Of a DNA stretch of 64,000 nucleotides, positions 35,210-43,608 are shown one piece after another. A program made the position numbers and the translations under genes. Under the pieces are notes generated by a model. It saw only the letters and a program-made list of their open reading frames with translations. It made no database searches and was not told the origin of the DNA. The stretch lies in the NCBI RefSeq assembly GCF_009796285.1, contig NZ_CP047020.1, positions 7,688,001 to 7,752,000 of the forward strand, read 5' to 3'. The DNA comes from Streptomyces broussonetiae. GTDB taxonomy: Bacteria; Actinomycetota; Actinomycetes; Streptomycetales; Streptomycetaceae. The number at the start of each line of letters is the position of its first letter. Position 1 is the first letter of the stretch.

Positions 35210-36915
35210 GTGACGGCCCCCGCCCGGGCAGCGCTGGTCAGCCGGTCAGTGGAGTGACCGACCGGGTGACCGGCGGGGCGACCGGCGCGGTCACCAGAGT
35301 GTTCCGAGCGCCGGGTTCGGGTCCCGTGCTGTCGCGTCGTGGCCAGGAGGTTGGCGAGGTGTTCGAGTTCGGGCACGAGGCCGGTTCCGGCGTACTGCCA
35401 GTGGGAGATGACCAGCGTGGTGTCCGAGTCCACGCGCTTACCGGCGATGTTGGGGTGACGGGAGCGGTGACCGGCGGCCAGGTCGGTGGGGTGTCCGGTG
35501 CGGTCATCGACCGGACTGCCGTCCGTCTGACCGACCTGCGTTTCAGCAGGTGCCGGGGTCTGGGTGTCGGGTTGGCTGGTTCGCCAGGCGGTGCGTTCGG
35601 CTCGGAGGTGGGCGAGGGTGGTGGAGTAGTGGCGGGTGCGGGTGGAGAAGTGGCCTCGGAAGCCGAGCATGTGGGCCCATTGCCGCAGTCGGAGGTGGGC
35701 GTGCCGGCGGTTGGTGGCGAGGTGCCAGGCTGTGTGGATCATGCGGCGGGCGTGGTCGGTGATGTCGTGGGTGGCGAGTTCGGCGAGGAGTCGGAGGCGG
35801 CGGTCGAGGGTGCCGGTGGTGGTCTCGGCGCCCTTGGTGGCGTACTTGGCGATGTAGGCGGCGACGTGCCGGTCGGTGACCGGGCCGTCTCCGGTGAAGT
35901 CGGTGCCTCGGATCGCGCGGACGTCGATCTGCCGCCCGAACCGGAACACCAACCGGTCAGCTCGGTCACCGACCGGGGCCCCAGCGGGCTGCTGCGGCTG
36001 CTGGCCCTCATGCGCTATGCGGGTGCGTGTGGTGGCGGCGCGGACGGCGTGGTCGAGGAGCTGGGTGGTGGCCCAGGCGGGTGGTGTGCTGGTGGGGCCG
36101 GTGGGTCCGTCGAGGCGGATGACGGCGTGGAAGTGGACCTGGCCGCGTTTTTGGTACTCGGCGACCTTGGCGTAGGAGAGCGTGGCGTGGTGGCGCAGCG
36201 CGCGCTGGGTGAGGCCGGCGGCCTTGGCGATCTCGCGGCGTAGGTGGGTGATGAAGCGTGCCCACAGGGCCGGGGCGTGCGCGTTCCACAGCACCGCGCC
36301 CGCGTAGTCGTAGCGCTCGGGGTCGAGCGGCGTACCGAGGAGCGGGTCGTCGTCGGGGTGGACCTGGCCGCAGTGGCAGCGGCCGGTGTCGGGTTGGTTG
36401 TGGACGGGGCCGAAGCCGGGGGCGGTGAGGGTGGCGAACACGCGGGGGTGGGCGGCGACGCTGGTGGGGACGGTTTTGCCGCCGCGTAGTCCGGCGGCGA
36501 TGAGTTGGTAGGTGTCGTAGCGGTAGACGGTGGAGCAGGCGGGGCAGCGGGTGGCGCGGCGGTTGCCGCAGCGGACCAGCAGTTCGCCTGCCGGGAGTCG
36601 GCCGGAGTCGAGGTGGTTGAGGATCTCGCCGGTCGCGGTGTCGAGTCGGGTGCGGTGTCCGGTGAGGCGGATCGGGAGTGCGCAGCCGCCGAGCGCGCTG
36701 ATCTGTCGTGCGAGGGGTGCGAGGTGGCCGGTGGCGGCGAGCTTCGCCAGCCTGGCGGTGAGCCTGGCGCGCCGTTCCAGCGCCGACCGCCCCGTCGACG
36801 GCGGGACGATGGCGGTGGCGTCCGCTGGGCAGGGCGGCGTCGTGAACGTCGACGACGAGGGACGCGAGGTGGCTGGAACGGTCGCGGGGTACGGGAGTGG
36901 GAGCTGTGCGGGCAT
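35206..36915 (-). CDS. RepSA-type rolling-circle replication initiator
   Basis: 569 residues. A zinc-like cluster (CGNRRATRCPACS and CHCG) precedes the HUH metal site in GQVHFHAVIRLDG, followed by a candidate catalytic Tyr in HVAAYIAKYATKGAE. This is the arrangement of RepSA, the initiator that nicks the double-strand origin of pSAM2-like elements and drives rolling-circle replication after excision. The last 90 residues are rich in GHP/TDR repeats, matching the run of 'ACCGG' motifs in the DNA. It is the first gene of the rep-xis-int operon. Confidence 0.9.
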   Translation of the reverse strand: MPAQLPLPYPATVPATSRPSSSTFTTPPCPADATAIVPPSTGRSALERRARLTARLAKLAATGHLAPLARQISALGGCALPIRLTGHRTRLDTATGEILNHLDSGRLPAGELLVRCGNRRATRCPACSTVYRYDTYQLIAAGLRGGKTVPTSVAAHPRVFATLTAPGFGPVHNQPDTGRCHCGQVHPDDDPLLGTPLDPERYDYAGAVLWNAHAPALWARFITHLRREIAKAAGLTQRALRHHATLSYAKVAEYQKRGQVHFHAVIRLDGPTGPTSTPPAWATTQLLDHAVRAATTRTRIAHEGQQPQQPAGAPVGDRADRLVFRFGRQIDVRAIRGTDFTGDGPVTDRHVAAYIAKYATKGAETTTGTLDRRLRLLAELATHDITDHARRMIHTAWHLATNRRHAHLRLRQWAHMLGFRGHFSTRTRHYSTTLAHLRAERTAWRTSQPDTQTPAPAETQVGQTDGSPVDDRTGHPTDLAAGHRSRHPNIAGKRVDSDTTLVISHWQYAGTGLVPELEHLANLLATTRQHGTRTRRSEHSGDRAGRPAGHPVGHSTDRLTSAARAGAVT

Positions 36916-37237
36916 GCGGGACGGGGCCTTTCGGCGGGAGCGCGGAAGCGGTACGGCGTGGGGTGACGTGGGCAGGCCGAAGTGATCGGCTCACAGGGGA
37001 ACGGGGGCGCCTCGGAGTGGGGCGCGGAGGGCCGGACCAGGGGGTCTGGTCGGCGGGGCGCGGTGGTGATCACCGGCGAGTGCGTGACGTTAACATCGCC
37101 TCACTGGCACATTCAAGTACATCCCTCCTGATTCCTTTCTGGTAGGCGGTGGGGCGCGGGTAGTGTGGGGCTGGTTTCCCGGTTTGGACGGGCCGGATTG
37201 TGCTGGTAGAGGGCGTGGAAAGCGGGGGTGGCCGGGC
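36916..37237. promoter_or_regulatory. Divergent rep / GntR-regulator control region
   Basis: 322 bp between the leftward rep and rightward regulator. An AT-richer tract at 37090-37145 (CATTCAAGTACATCCCTCC, ATTCCTTTCTGG) is the best promoter and operator candidate. In pSAM2-like elements the GntR regulator represses from such a site. Confidence 0.45.
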
Positions 37238-37663
37238 GTGGTGGTGGGGAGGCGCGGGCGCAGGCCGGCGGGCAGTGGGGTGCCGCTGACGTTCGAGGTC
37301 ATCGCCGAGGCTGTGCGGGAGCGGATCCGCTCGGGTGGGCTGCGGCCGGGGGACGCGTTGCCGACGCAGGCCGTGTTGATGCGGGAGTTCGGGGCGTCGA
37401 GCCTGACCGTGCAGAAGGCCATGACCCTGCTGAAGCAGGAAGGGTGGGCGGTCTCCCGCCCAGGTAAGGGAGCCTTCGTCGCCCACCACGGCCACGCCGC
37501 CGGCGATGCCGATGACCTCGACGGCCCGGACGCGACCGCCACCGGGACGACGGCCCGCGTCGAGGCGTTGGAACGAGCGCTGACCGAGGCTGCCCAGCAG
37601 ATTGCCGACCTTCGTGGCCGCGTCGAGGCCCTGGAGTCGGACGGCGGCGAGCGGGGCCGCTGA
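37238..37663 (+). CDS. GntR-family regulator (KorSA-like)
   Basis: 141 residues from the GTG at 37238; starts at 37241-37280 are also possible. The winged helix is clear (FEVIAEAVRERIRSGGLRPG, ALPTQAVLMREFGASSLTVQ, SRPGKGAFVAHH), followed by a short coiled-coil-like tail (RVEALERALTEAAQQIADLR). GntR repressors such as KorSA keep AICE replication and transfer genes off. Here the usual partners traSA and spd are absent; an IS481-type element sits directly downstream. Confidence 0.82.
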   Translation: MVVGRRGRRPAGSGVPLTFEVIAEAVRERIRSGGLRPGDALPTQAVLMREFGASSLTVQKAMTLLKQEGWAVSRPGKGAFVAHHGHAAGDADDLDGPDATATGTTARVEALERALTEAAQQIADLRGRVEALESDGGERGR

Positions 37664-37676
37664 CCCGCCGTGCCGG

Positions 37677-37691
37677 GACGCTGGCCAGGGC
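37677..37691 (+). repeat. 15-bp target duplication of the IS481-type element, left
   Basis: GACGCTGGCCAGGGC, identical to 39669-39683 immediately beyond the other end. Confidence 0.85.
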
Positions 37692-39668
37692 TGTCGGATC
37701 CCAGCTGATGCCTGACGTTCTGGTCCCAGGTGATGCTTGACGGTGGACCTAGACAACATAGGGAGCCCCGTGGGGCTTGTTCGCTTTCACGTTACGGACC
37801 GGGACGTCGGTCGTGCGCCGGATCACCCGGACCTGGCCGTCCAGCTCGACACTGATCGTCGTGTCCGACACGTGCACGGTCACGGTCTGCCCTGCGTACG
37901 GGCGGCCGAGGGACACGACCTGCCGGCAGACCATGACCGTGCCCACCGCGCTGACCCGCCGCTGCACCCGCACCGGCTCGATACCCGGCCGCGGCGGCGG
38001 TCCGGCCGGACGCAAGCCCCGCAGCCTGCGGACTTCCTCGCCGGTCAGCGGGTTGGGCCGCACCCTCAGCAGTTCCCGCGAGGACGGATCGAAGAACGAC
38101 AGCGTCTCGTCATCGATCCGGATGCCCACCTGGCGGCCGCCGAGGATCTCCGCTGCCAGCACCTGGTGCCCGCCCAGGCCGACCAGGCCGCTGTTGTTCA
38201 CGACCCGGTCCACCTCGAACGCCGCCCCCTCACCGGCCGGAAGCGGTGCCGGCCCGGCCGCACGTCCGCCCCGGGCGGCCAGCCGTCCCAGATCCGCCAC
38301 AGACAAGTGCGACCGCACGGTCTTGATCCGCGCCCCGGCGATCAGCAGATGGATCACCGAGGTGTCCGCCCAGAAGGTCACCGTCAGCCCTGAGCGGGCC
38401 GGTCCAAGCCAGAACTGCTTGCCCGCGACCTGCAGATTCCCACTCGCAGGCACCACCCGCTCGAACTCCACCGGCCCGCCCTCGTCCACCTGCACCGCCT
38501 CGGGAAGAGGGGCAGGGGCAGGCGGCGCTTCGGCCGGCTCCGACGTCACCGCAGGGGCCGTCCGCTGGTGCGGCACCAGCGCGAGCACTCCGGGCACCCT
38601 CAGGCCCAGGACGTCCCGCTCCTGCTCAGCAACCGGGGTAAACCGGTCCGCCGGGAACTGCATGTCCAGCGCCTGGTGCGGCCGCATGGAGTTGTATTCC
38701 TCCACCCACGCATCCAGCGCCGCCTGAGCCGCCTCGATGCTCTCGAACGCACCGCAGTCGTCGAGGAGTTCACGCCGCAGCGTCTGATGGAACCGCTCGA
38801 CCTTGCCCGTCGTGGTCGGCGACGCCGGCTGGGTGAGCCGGTGCGCGATCCCGTTCTCCCGGCAGATCCGGTCGAACAGCACCTCACCGCCCTGCCCGAA
38901 CCGATCGGTGAACTGCTTGCCGTTGTCCGTCAGCACCTCCTCCGGCACCCCGAACGCCTGCAAGGCCCGGGCGAAGGCCGCACACACCGCCCTCCCGGTC
39001 GCCCGCTCGACCACCGACGCGATCACGCAGTACCGGGAATGGTCGTCCACCCCGGTCACGACCTTGGCCTCGGTCAGCTCCCCGGTCACCGGGTCGACCA
39101 GCATCACGCCGCCAACGATGTCCATCTGCCACAGCTGCATCGGCCGGTCCCGCTGCCAGCGCTTGTAATCCGACCGCTTCCGGCGCCGCACCCCCGGCTC
39201 CACCAGGCCGTGACGGACCAGGATCCGATACACAGTCATCCGCGACGGCACCGGGCTCACCGCCCCGGACCGCTCCAGCACATGCGCGATCCGCCGCGGA
39301 CCCCACTTCGGGTGCTTGCGCCGCAGCTCACACACGGCCGCCTCCACCTCGGCAGAGACCTGATGCGGACACGACGCCGGCTTGCGCGAACGATCCGCCA
39401 ACCCGGCCAGACCGGAGGTCTCATACCGGGACTTCCAGCCGCTGACCGTCTGCCGGGACACCCCCAACGACGCGGCGACCTCGGTCACCGTCGCACCCGC
39501 CAGCACAGCCAGGACAGCCCGGTATCTCTGCTCGACAACCGACAACTCCACCAGCGCCAATCCCGGCCTCCCCACACGCGCCGCAACGACACGCACAGAA
39601 AAGCCGATCACGGCCACTGTCAACCATCAGCTGGGACCCAACTGTCAAGCATCTACCGGGATCGGACA
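37692..39668 (-). mobile_element. IS481-type insertion sequence
   Basis: 1,977 bp. Its ends are long imperfect inverted repeats made of two subrepeats (TGTCGGATCCCAGCTGATG... and TGTCCGATCCCGGTAGATG...), each repeated once more inward with GGTCCCAG/GGGTCCCAG and TTGAC. It is flanked by a perfect 15-bp direct repeat. It lies in the AICE-like remnant downstream of the GntR gene. Confidence 0.85.
37749..39623 (-). CDS. IS481-type transposase with long C-terminal extension
   Basis: 624 residues. It has an N-terminal HTH (AVLAGATVTEVAASLGVSRQ, TVSGWKSRYE), a second HTH-like part, and an rve core with the DDE triad in LWQMDIVGGVML, EVLTDNGKQFTDRF and TGKVERFHQTLRRELL. The C-terminal 240 residues repeat a beta-rich unit (FWLGPARSGLTVTFWADTSV, then later SLGRPYAGQTVTVHVSDTTI), so the protein is about twice the usual IS481 length. 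Start chosen as the first start codon in the frame. Confidence 0.92.
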   Translation of the reverse strand: MTVAVIGFSVRVVAARVGRPGLALVELSVVEQRYRAVLAVLAGATVTEVAASLGVSRQTVSGWKSRYETSGLAGLADRSRKPASCPHQVSAEVEAAVCELRRKHPKWGPRRIAHVLERSGAVSPVPSRMTVYRILVRHGLVEPGVRRRKRSDYKRWQRDRPMQLWQMDIVGGVMLVDPVTGELTEAKVVTGVDDHSRYCVIASVVERATGRAVCAAFARALQAFGVPEEVLTDNGKQFTDRFGQGGEVLFDRICRENGIAHRLTQPASPTTTGKVERFHQTLRRELLDDCGAFESIEAAQAALDAWVEEYNSMRPHQALDMQFPADRFTPVAEQERDVLGLRVPGVLALVPHQRTAPAVTSEPAEAPPAPAPLPEAVQVDEGGPVEFERVVPASGNLQVAGKQFWLGPARSGLTVTFWADTSVIHLLIAGARIKTVRSHLSVADLGRLAARGGRAAGPAPLPAGEGAAFEVDRVVNNSGLVGLGGHQVLAAEILGGRQVGIRIDDETLSFFDPSSRELLRVRPNPLTGEEVRRLRGLRPAGPPPRPGIEPVRVQRRVSAVGTVMVCRQVVSLGRPYAGQTVTVHVSDTTISVELDGQVRVIRRTTDVPVRNVKANKPHGAPYVV

Positions 39669-40243
39669 GACGCTGGCCAGGGCGGTGCGTTCAGATTTTC
39701 TCTACGAGGTTCAAGGCGGGCCCCGCCCGCCGGGGCTGGCCGCCGTCGCCGACGAACCCGTCGTTCGGAGCCTGATCCAGGGGCGCAGGTGCGGCGACCG
39801 GTGGGACCGCCGGGCTGACCTGAACTGTGCTCCTGGCGGAGCAAGTTGTCGCCTACGACCGTCCTACGGCCGGAATCGCAGGCAAGGGCCGACCAGGGGG
39901 CCGACCCTCAACATCCGTCGCCGGGCTCACTGAGGGCGGCGGCCGACGTCGCCTCCGGCGGGGAGCAAAGCTCCCGGCCGCCCGCCGTCGACCAACCCCT
40001 CCCGCCCCGGCCCCCGCGCTGCAAGACTGGCCGACGCACAAGCCCCCGCCGCACGCCAACCAAAGGCCGCCCCGGCAATCGACCGCCGAGCCGCCGAGAG
40101 ACGACTGGCCTGCCCGGCTGGTCTAGACCCTTGACGGCAGTAGTGACGGCAACAGTCACGAACAACCCCGGCCGAACCCGTACCTCACCGGACCGCCGAA
40201 TACCACTTGACCTGCGAAAACGCTGGTAGAGAGGGGTCGCTTA
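39669..40243. other. Gene-free end of the AICE-like remnant
   Basis: 575 bp. It begins with the right copy of the 15-bp target duplication (39669-39683). It contains a hairpin around 39956-39980 (GGGAGC AAA GCTCCC core) and the third integrase-linked repeat at 40132-40153. No coding frame is convincing. The junction to toxin tip 2 is at about 40244. Confidence 0.5.
40132..40153 (+). repeat. Integrase-linked repeat, copy B (one base shorter)
   Basis: TGACGGCAGTAGT-GACGGCAAC, the same unit as at 33666 and 41280 with one T missing. No integrase gene adjoins it; it probably marks the integrase-distal end of the AICE-like remnant. Confidence 0.55.
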
Positions 40244-40646
40244 GCACACGTACTATGTGCTGGCTGGCAAGACACCTGTTCTGGTGCACAACACTTGCTC
40301 CAGCAACGCCAAGATTCTCGGCGAGAACATGGAAGCGGCGGGAACTGTCCGACCTCCCGAGACAGCGGCACATCATATAGTGGCCAGCACATCCCCGAAG
40401 GCGGCGGCAGCTCGACAACAGCTCGCGAAGTTCGGAATTGACATCAATGATGCAGACAATGGTGTCTTCTTGCCTCGTGGATCGGCATCGGTAAATCCGT
40501 CAGGCGCGTCCGTGCACTCGCGGATTCATACCAACGACTACTACACCTACGTCAACGACATGATTGGCGGAGCTCGAAACGCTGATGAAGCCAGGGACGT
40601 GCTTGGGTACCTGCGAAGTCAATTGCAGGGCGGGTACTGGCCGTAG
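40244..40646 (+). pseudogene. Orphan polymorphic-toxin C-terminal tip 2 (AHH nuclease)
   Basis: The frame reads HTYYVLAGKTPVLVHNTC from 40245, directly after a stop codon (TAG), so the carrier part is missing. The tip contains ETAAHHIVASTSPKAAAARQ and VNPSGASVHSRIHTNDYYTY, the conserved AHH and downstream His residues of the AHH family of HNH/ENDO VII-fold nucleases found in polymorphic toxins. It ends GGYWP, the same last residues as tip 1 (GDYWP). If expressed on a full carrier it should cleave nucleic acid in the target cell. Its immunity gene follows after 95 bp. Confidence 0.78.
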
Positions 40647-40741
40647 TTGAACGTGTAGTCTCGGCGGTGGTGCGACCCGGGAGTCCCGCTCGCACCACCG
40701 CCGAGTAGTGGTGGGTTCGAGACAATGAAGTGGAGTTAGCG

Positions 40742-41203
40742 ATGAGACGGTCAATCGACTCTGCGCTTGGCGTGGTAGAGGGCATTGTTGACCAGGCGGT
40801 GCCGGGTCAAGACGTTCCGTCTGTCGAGGAATTGTTTACGGTTATCCGCGATTTCGAGCGCATTGAATTCGACGTTCCAGATCGTGCAGATTCCGACGGG
40901 TTCCTGTTCCAGTATGGCCAGGTGAACTGGTTTCCTGATCCAACTTTCGTCGTGGGCTTTGTGCGTCAGCTGGAAATTGTTGACGCTGGCGGAGAACACG
41001 AAGCGTACTCGCAGGTGCAGCTCGAATTTCGGTATCGAGTTGATGCTGACCTGGACCCAATTCAGAGTCATAGCTCTTGGTGGTTCGCCGAAAGTCAAGG
41101 TCCGTTCGATGGATGGCTTGAAGCGGTGAAACAGAATCCTGTCTGGAGAGCTATCCGCGGAAAGGTGCCTGCTGCGTTTGATGTGTCTCAGGAGATGGCC
41201 TGA
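40742..41203 (+). CDS. Immunity protein of the AHH toxin tip
   Basis: 153 residues from the ATG at 40742 (GGAG 8 nt upstream). Acidic alpha/beta protein (DFERIEFDVPDRADSDGFLF, then FVVGFVRQLEIVDAGG) of lower GC content than its neighbours. I do not recognise the family. The place directly after the toxin tip and before a terminator identifies it as the likely cognate inhibitor. Confidence 0.7.
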   Translation: MRRSIDSALGVVEGIVDQAVPGQDVPSVEELFTVIRDFERIEFDVPDRADSDGFLFQYGQVNWFPDPTFVVGFVRQLEIVDAGGEHEAYSQVQLEFRYRVDADLDPIQSHSSWWFAESQGPFDGWLEAVKQNPVWRAIRGKVPAAFDVSQEMA

Positions 41204-41238
41204 CCGGAAACCAGCACGATGGTTCCAATAGCAAACAC

Positions 41239-41270
41239 GAAGCCCCGCCGGGTGTGCCCGACGGGGCTTC
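41239..41270. terminator. Terminator between immunity gene 2 and integrase 2
   Basis: GAAGCCCCGCCGGG / CCCGACGGGGCTTC with a 4-nt loop and one mismatch. Same position as the hairpin at 33622-33659 in the first cassette, but different sequence. Confidence 0.75.
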
Positions 41271-41279
41271 TGGGTGCCG

Positions 41280-41315
41280 TGACGGCAGTAGTTGACGGCA
41301 ACGTCAGCGGACGGG
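41280..41315 (+). repeat. Integrase-linked 36-bp repeat, copy C
   Basis: Identical to 33666-33701. It overlaps the end of the second integrase (stop codon 41304-41306). Confidence 0.65.
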
Positions 41316-42330
41316 GACCGGGCAGAGCGGTGGTTCGTCGCCGCCGTCGGGCTTGCTGTTGATCTCCGTGGGGTTGCGGAGGGCGTGGCCGAGGAGGTCG
41401 ATGGCGTCGCGTTGGAGGCGGAGTCGGACGTGGGCGTACACGGTGGCGGTGACGCCGATGTGGGCGTGACCCAACAGCTCCTTGATCACGACGAGTTCGA
41501 CGCCCTGCTCCAGGAGGAGGGTTGCCGCCGAGTGCCGGAGATCGTGGAAACGGATGCGGCGCAGCTGGGCGCGGCGGAGCAGGGTGTTGAAGTGCCGGGT
41601 GAGGGTGGCCCCTTCGATCGGGGAGCCGTAGGGCCGGGTGAAGACGTAGCCGCTCGCTTTCCAGCGGGTTCCCACCGCTTCGCGTTCCTGACGCTGCCGT
41701 TCGCGGTGCTGTTCGAGGGAGCGCAGGCATGGTGTCGGCAGGGCGATGCGTCGTTCGGAGCTCTGGGTCTTGGTCGGGAGGGCGGTCAGGCCGCTGGAGT
41801 TGGTGCGCTGGAGGGTGCGTCGGATGCTGGCGGTTCCGCCGGCGAGGTCGAGGGCTTCCCGACGCGGCCGAGGAGTTCGCCTTTGCGGAGCCCGGTGTGC
41901 AGAGCGAAATCGAACAGGGCGTGCAGGCGGTGTCCGCGCGCGGCGGCCAGGAACTGGCGGGCTTCTTCAGCGGTGAGGGGTTCGAAGCGGCGGGGCCGGG
42001 GTGTGCCGGTGCGGACGTTGCGGGCAACGTTGCGCGGGATCTCCTCCTCGCGTACCGCGTGCTCCAGGGCGGACTTGAGCACGGAGTGCACGTAGGCCAA
42101 GGTCAGCGGCGAGAGCCGCTTGGAGCAGCACTTCCCCGTGGCGCAGCAGACGGGCTGGTCGCGGGCGGTGTCGAGGCCGCGGGTGCAGCACTGGCAGGTG
42201 GTGCGGAGCGGGTTGAGCCAGGTGCGGACGTCCTTGGCGGTGAGCTTGGCGAGCTTCTTTCGTCCGAGGCCGGGGATGAGGTAGAGCCGGGCGACGGCGG
42301 TGTAGCGGGTGTGGGTGTTCTCGCGGAGGG
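41304..42330 (-). pseudogene. Second tyrosine integrase, frameshifted and 5'-truncated
   Basis: Close relative of the integrase at 33690-35018. Upstream part in one frame from LRENTHTRYTAVARLYLIPG to HTGLRKGELLG (about 41868); a missing base there moves the rest into another frame, with HDLRHSAATLLLEQG, LLGHAHIGVTATVYAHV and the stop at 41304. The N-terminal ~120 residues are replaced at about 42,330 by IS3-type sequence. All catalytic residues are present but not in one protein, so it should be inactive. Confidence 0.82.
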
Positions 42331-42393
42331 GCCTTCCACCTTGATCGTGGACACCTCGCCACTGGTTCTTGAGTCCAGGGAGAGGAGTCCCAG

Positions 42394-42678
42394 GTGGGGA
42401 CCTACAAGTACTCGGCGGAGTTCCGGGCCGACGCGGTGGCGTTGGCCCGTTCGTCGGGCTGGCCTGTCTCACGCATTGCCGCCGAGCTCGGCGTGAACCA
42501 CGAGACGCTACGACAATGGATCAAGACGGCGGAGAAGGCGGAGAGGCCCGAGGCGGTTGCGGCGTCGGCGAAGGACGCGGAGATCGCGGCCTTGCGTAAG
42601 CAGGTGCGCGAGCTGGAGATGGAACGTGACATCCTGCGCCGGGCGGCCAAGTATTTTGCGGGCGAGACGAACTGGTGA
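42394..42678 (+). CDS. IS3-family transposase OrfA
   Basis: 94 residues. HTH of the IS3 type (YSAEFRADAVALARSSG, AAELGVNHETLRQWIK) and a leucine-zipper-like helix (IAALRKQVRELEMERDILRR). OrfA binds the IS ends. Its stop overlaps the OrfB start (GTGA, 42675-42678), the usual IS3 arrangement for coupled or frameshifted expression. Confidence 0.92.
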   Translation: MGTYKYSAEFRADAVALARSSGWPVSRIAAELGVNHETLRQWIKTAEKAERPEAVAASAKDAEIAALRKQVRELEMERDILRRAAKYFAGETNW

Positions 42679-43447
42679 GCCGATTCGAGTTCGTTGCCGA
42701 CCACTGCGACGCCTTCGGCGTGAAGCGGCTGTGTACCGTGCTGAATCTGTCCCGGTCCGGGTTCTACCGGTGGCTGAAGACCGCCCCGGCCCGCGCCGCG
42801 AAGAAGGCCGCCGACGCCGCGCTCACCCGGCGGATACGCAAGGTCCACACAGAGTCCGGGAAGACGTACGGGGCCAAGCGGATCACCGCCGAGCTCCGCG
42901 CCGACGGTGTGATGGTGAACCGCAAGCGCATCGAGCGCCTCATGCGCCAACACGGCATCCAGGGGCGGAGGTTGACGCGGCGACACCACACCACGATCTC
43001 GGACCCCGCCGCCCAGGCGGCGCCCGATCTGCTGCGGCGGAACTTCACCGCATCCGCCGCTGACCGGGCATGGGTCGGTGACATCACCTATCTGCCCGTC
43101 GCCGGCGGGAATTTCCTGTATCTGGCCACCGTCATCGACGTGTTCTCCCGTCGCCTGCTGGGCTGGTCGATGGCCGATCACATGCGGGCCGAGCTCGTCA
43201 CCGACGCGCTCAACGCGGCCGTCCGCACTCGCGGCGCCCAGGTGGACGGCGTCATTTTCCACAGCGATCACGGGGCTCAGTACGGGTCGAAGGCGTTCGT
43301 CGATGCCTGCCGCCAGGCCGGGATCCGGCGGTCCATGGGAGCAGTCGGCACCTCCGCGGACAACGCCGCCGCGGAGTCGTTCTTCGCCTCACTCAAGCGG
43401 GAGAACCTGTCCGACGAGGCGACACACTCCAAGGTCACCACGCTGCG
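42675..43447 (+). pseudogene. IS3-family transposase OrfB, C-terminally truncated
   Basis: About 258 residues of OrfB remain: SRFEFVADHCDAFGVKRLCT, the HTH_21 segment KTYGAKRITAELR, and the rve core with Asp in RAWVGDITYLPVAGG, Asp in VIFHSDHGAQYGS and Glu in SADNAAAESFFASLKRE. The normal C-terminal helix is missing; after about residue 255 the frame passes into an unrelated IS21-like fragment. The DDE triad is complete but the protein is probably unstable. Confidence 0.8.
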
Positions 43448-43590
43448 GGGGAACGTCGAACCGGGCTCGAAGGCCCAGATCGAAAATGGCTTCCTGGGGC
43501 AGTGGATCAATCCAACTACCGGTAAACGAAACCGAATTTGGTCGTTCGTGATGGTGCTGCCCACCTCGTGGCCCCACTTCATCCCGACCT
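43448..43590 (+). pseudogene. IS21-type transposase (IstA) remnant
   Basis: The stretch SKAQIENGFLGQWINPTTGK followed by RNRIWSFVMVLPTSW resembles the segment after the first catalytic Asp of IS21 IstA proteins (usually AQVDYG.LG.WVNP). It is fused in frame to the truncated IS3 OrfB. Only about 45 residues remain. Confidence 0.5.
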
Positions 43591-43608
43591 ACCGACGAGT
43601 TCGACGAA

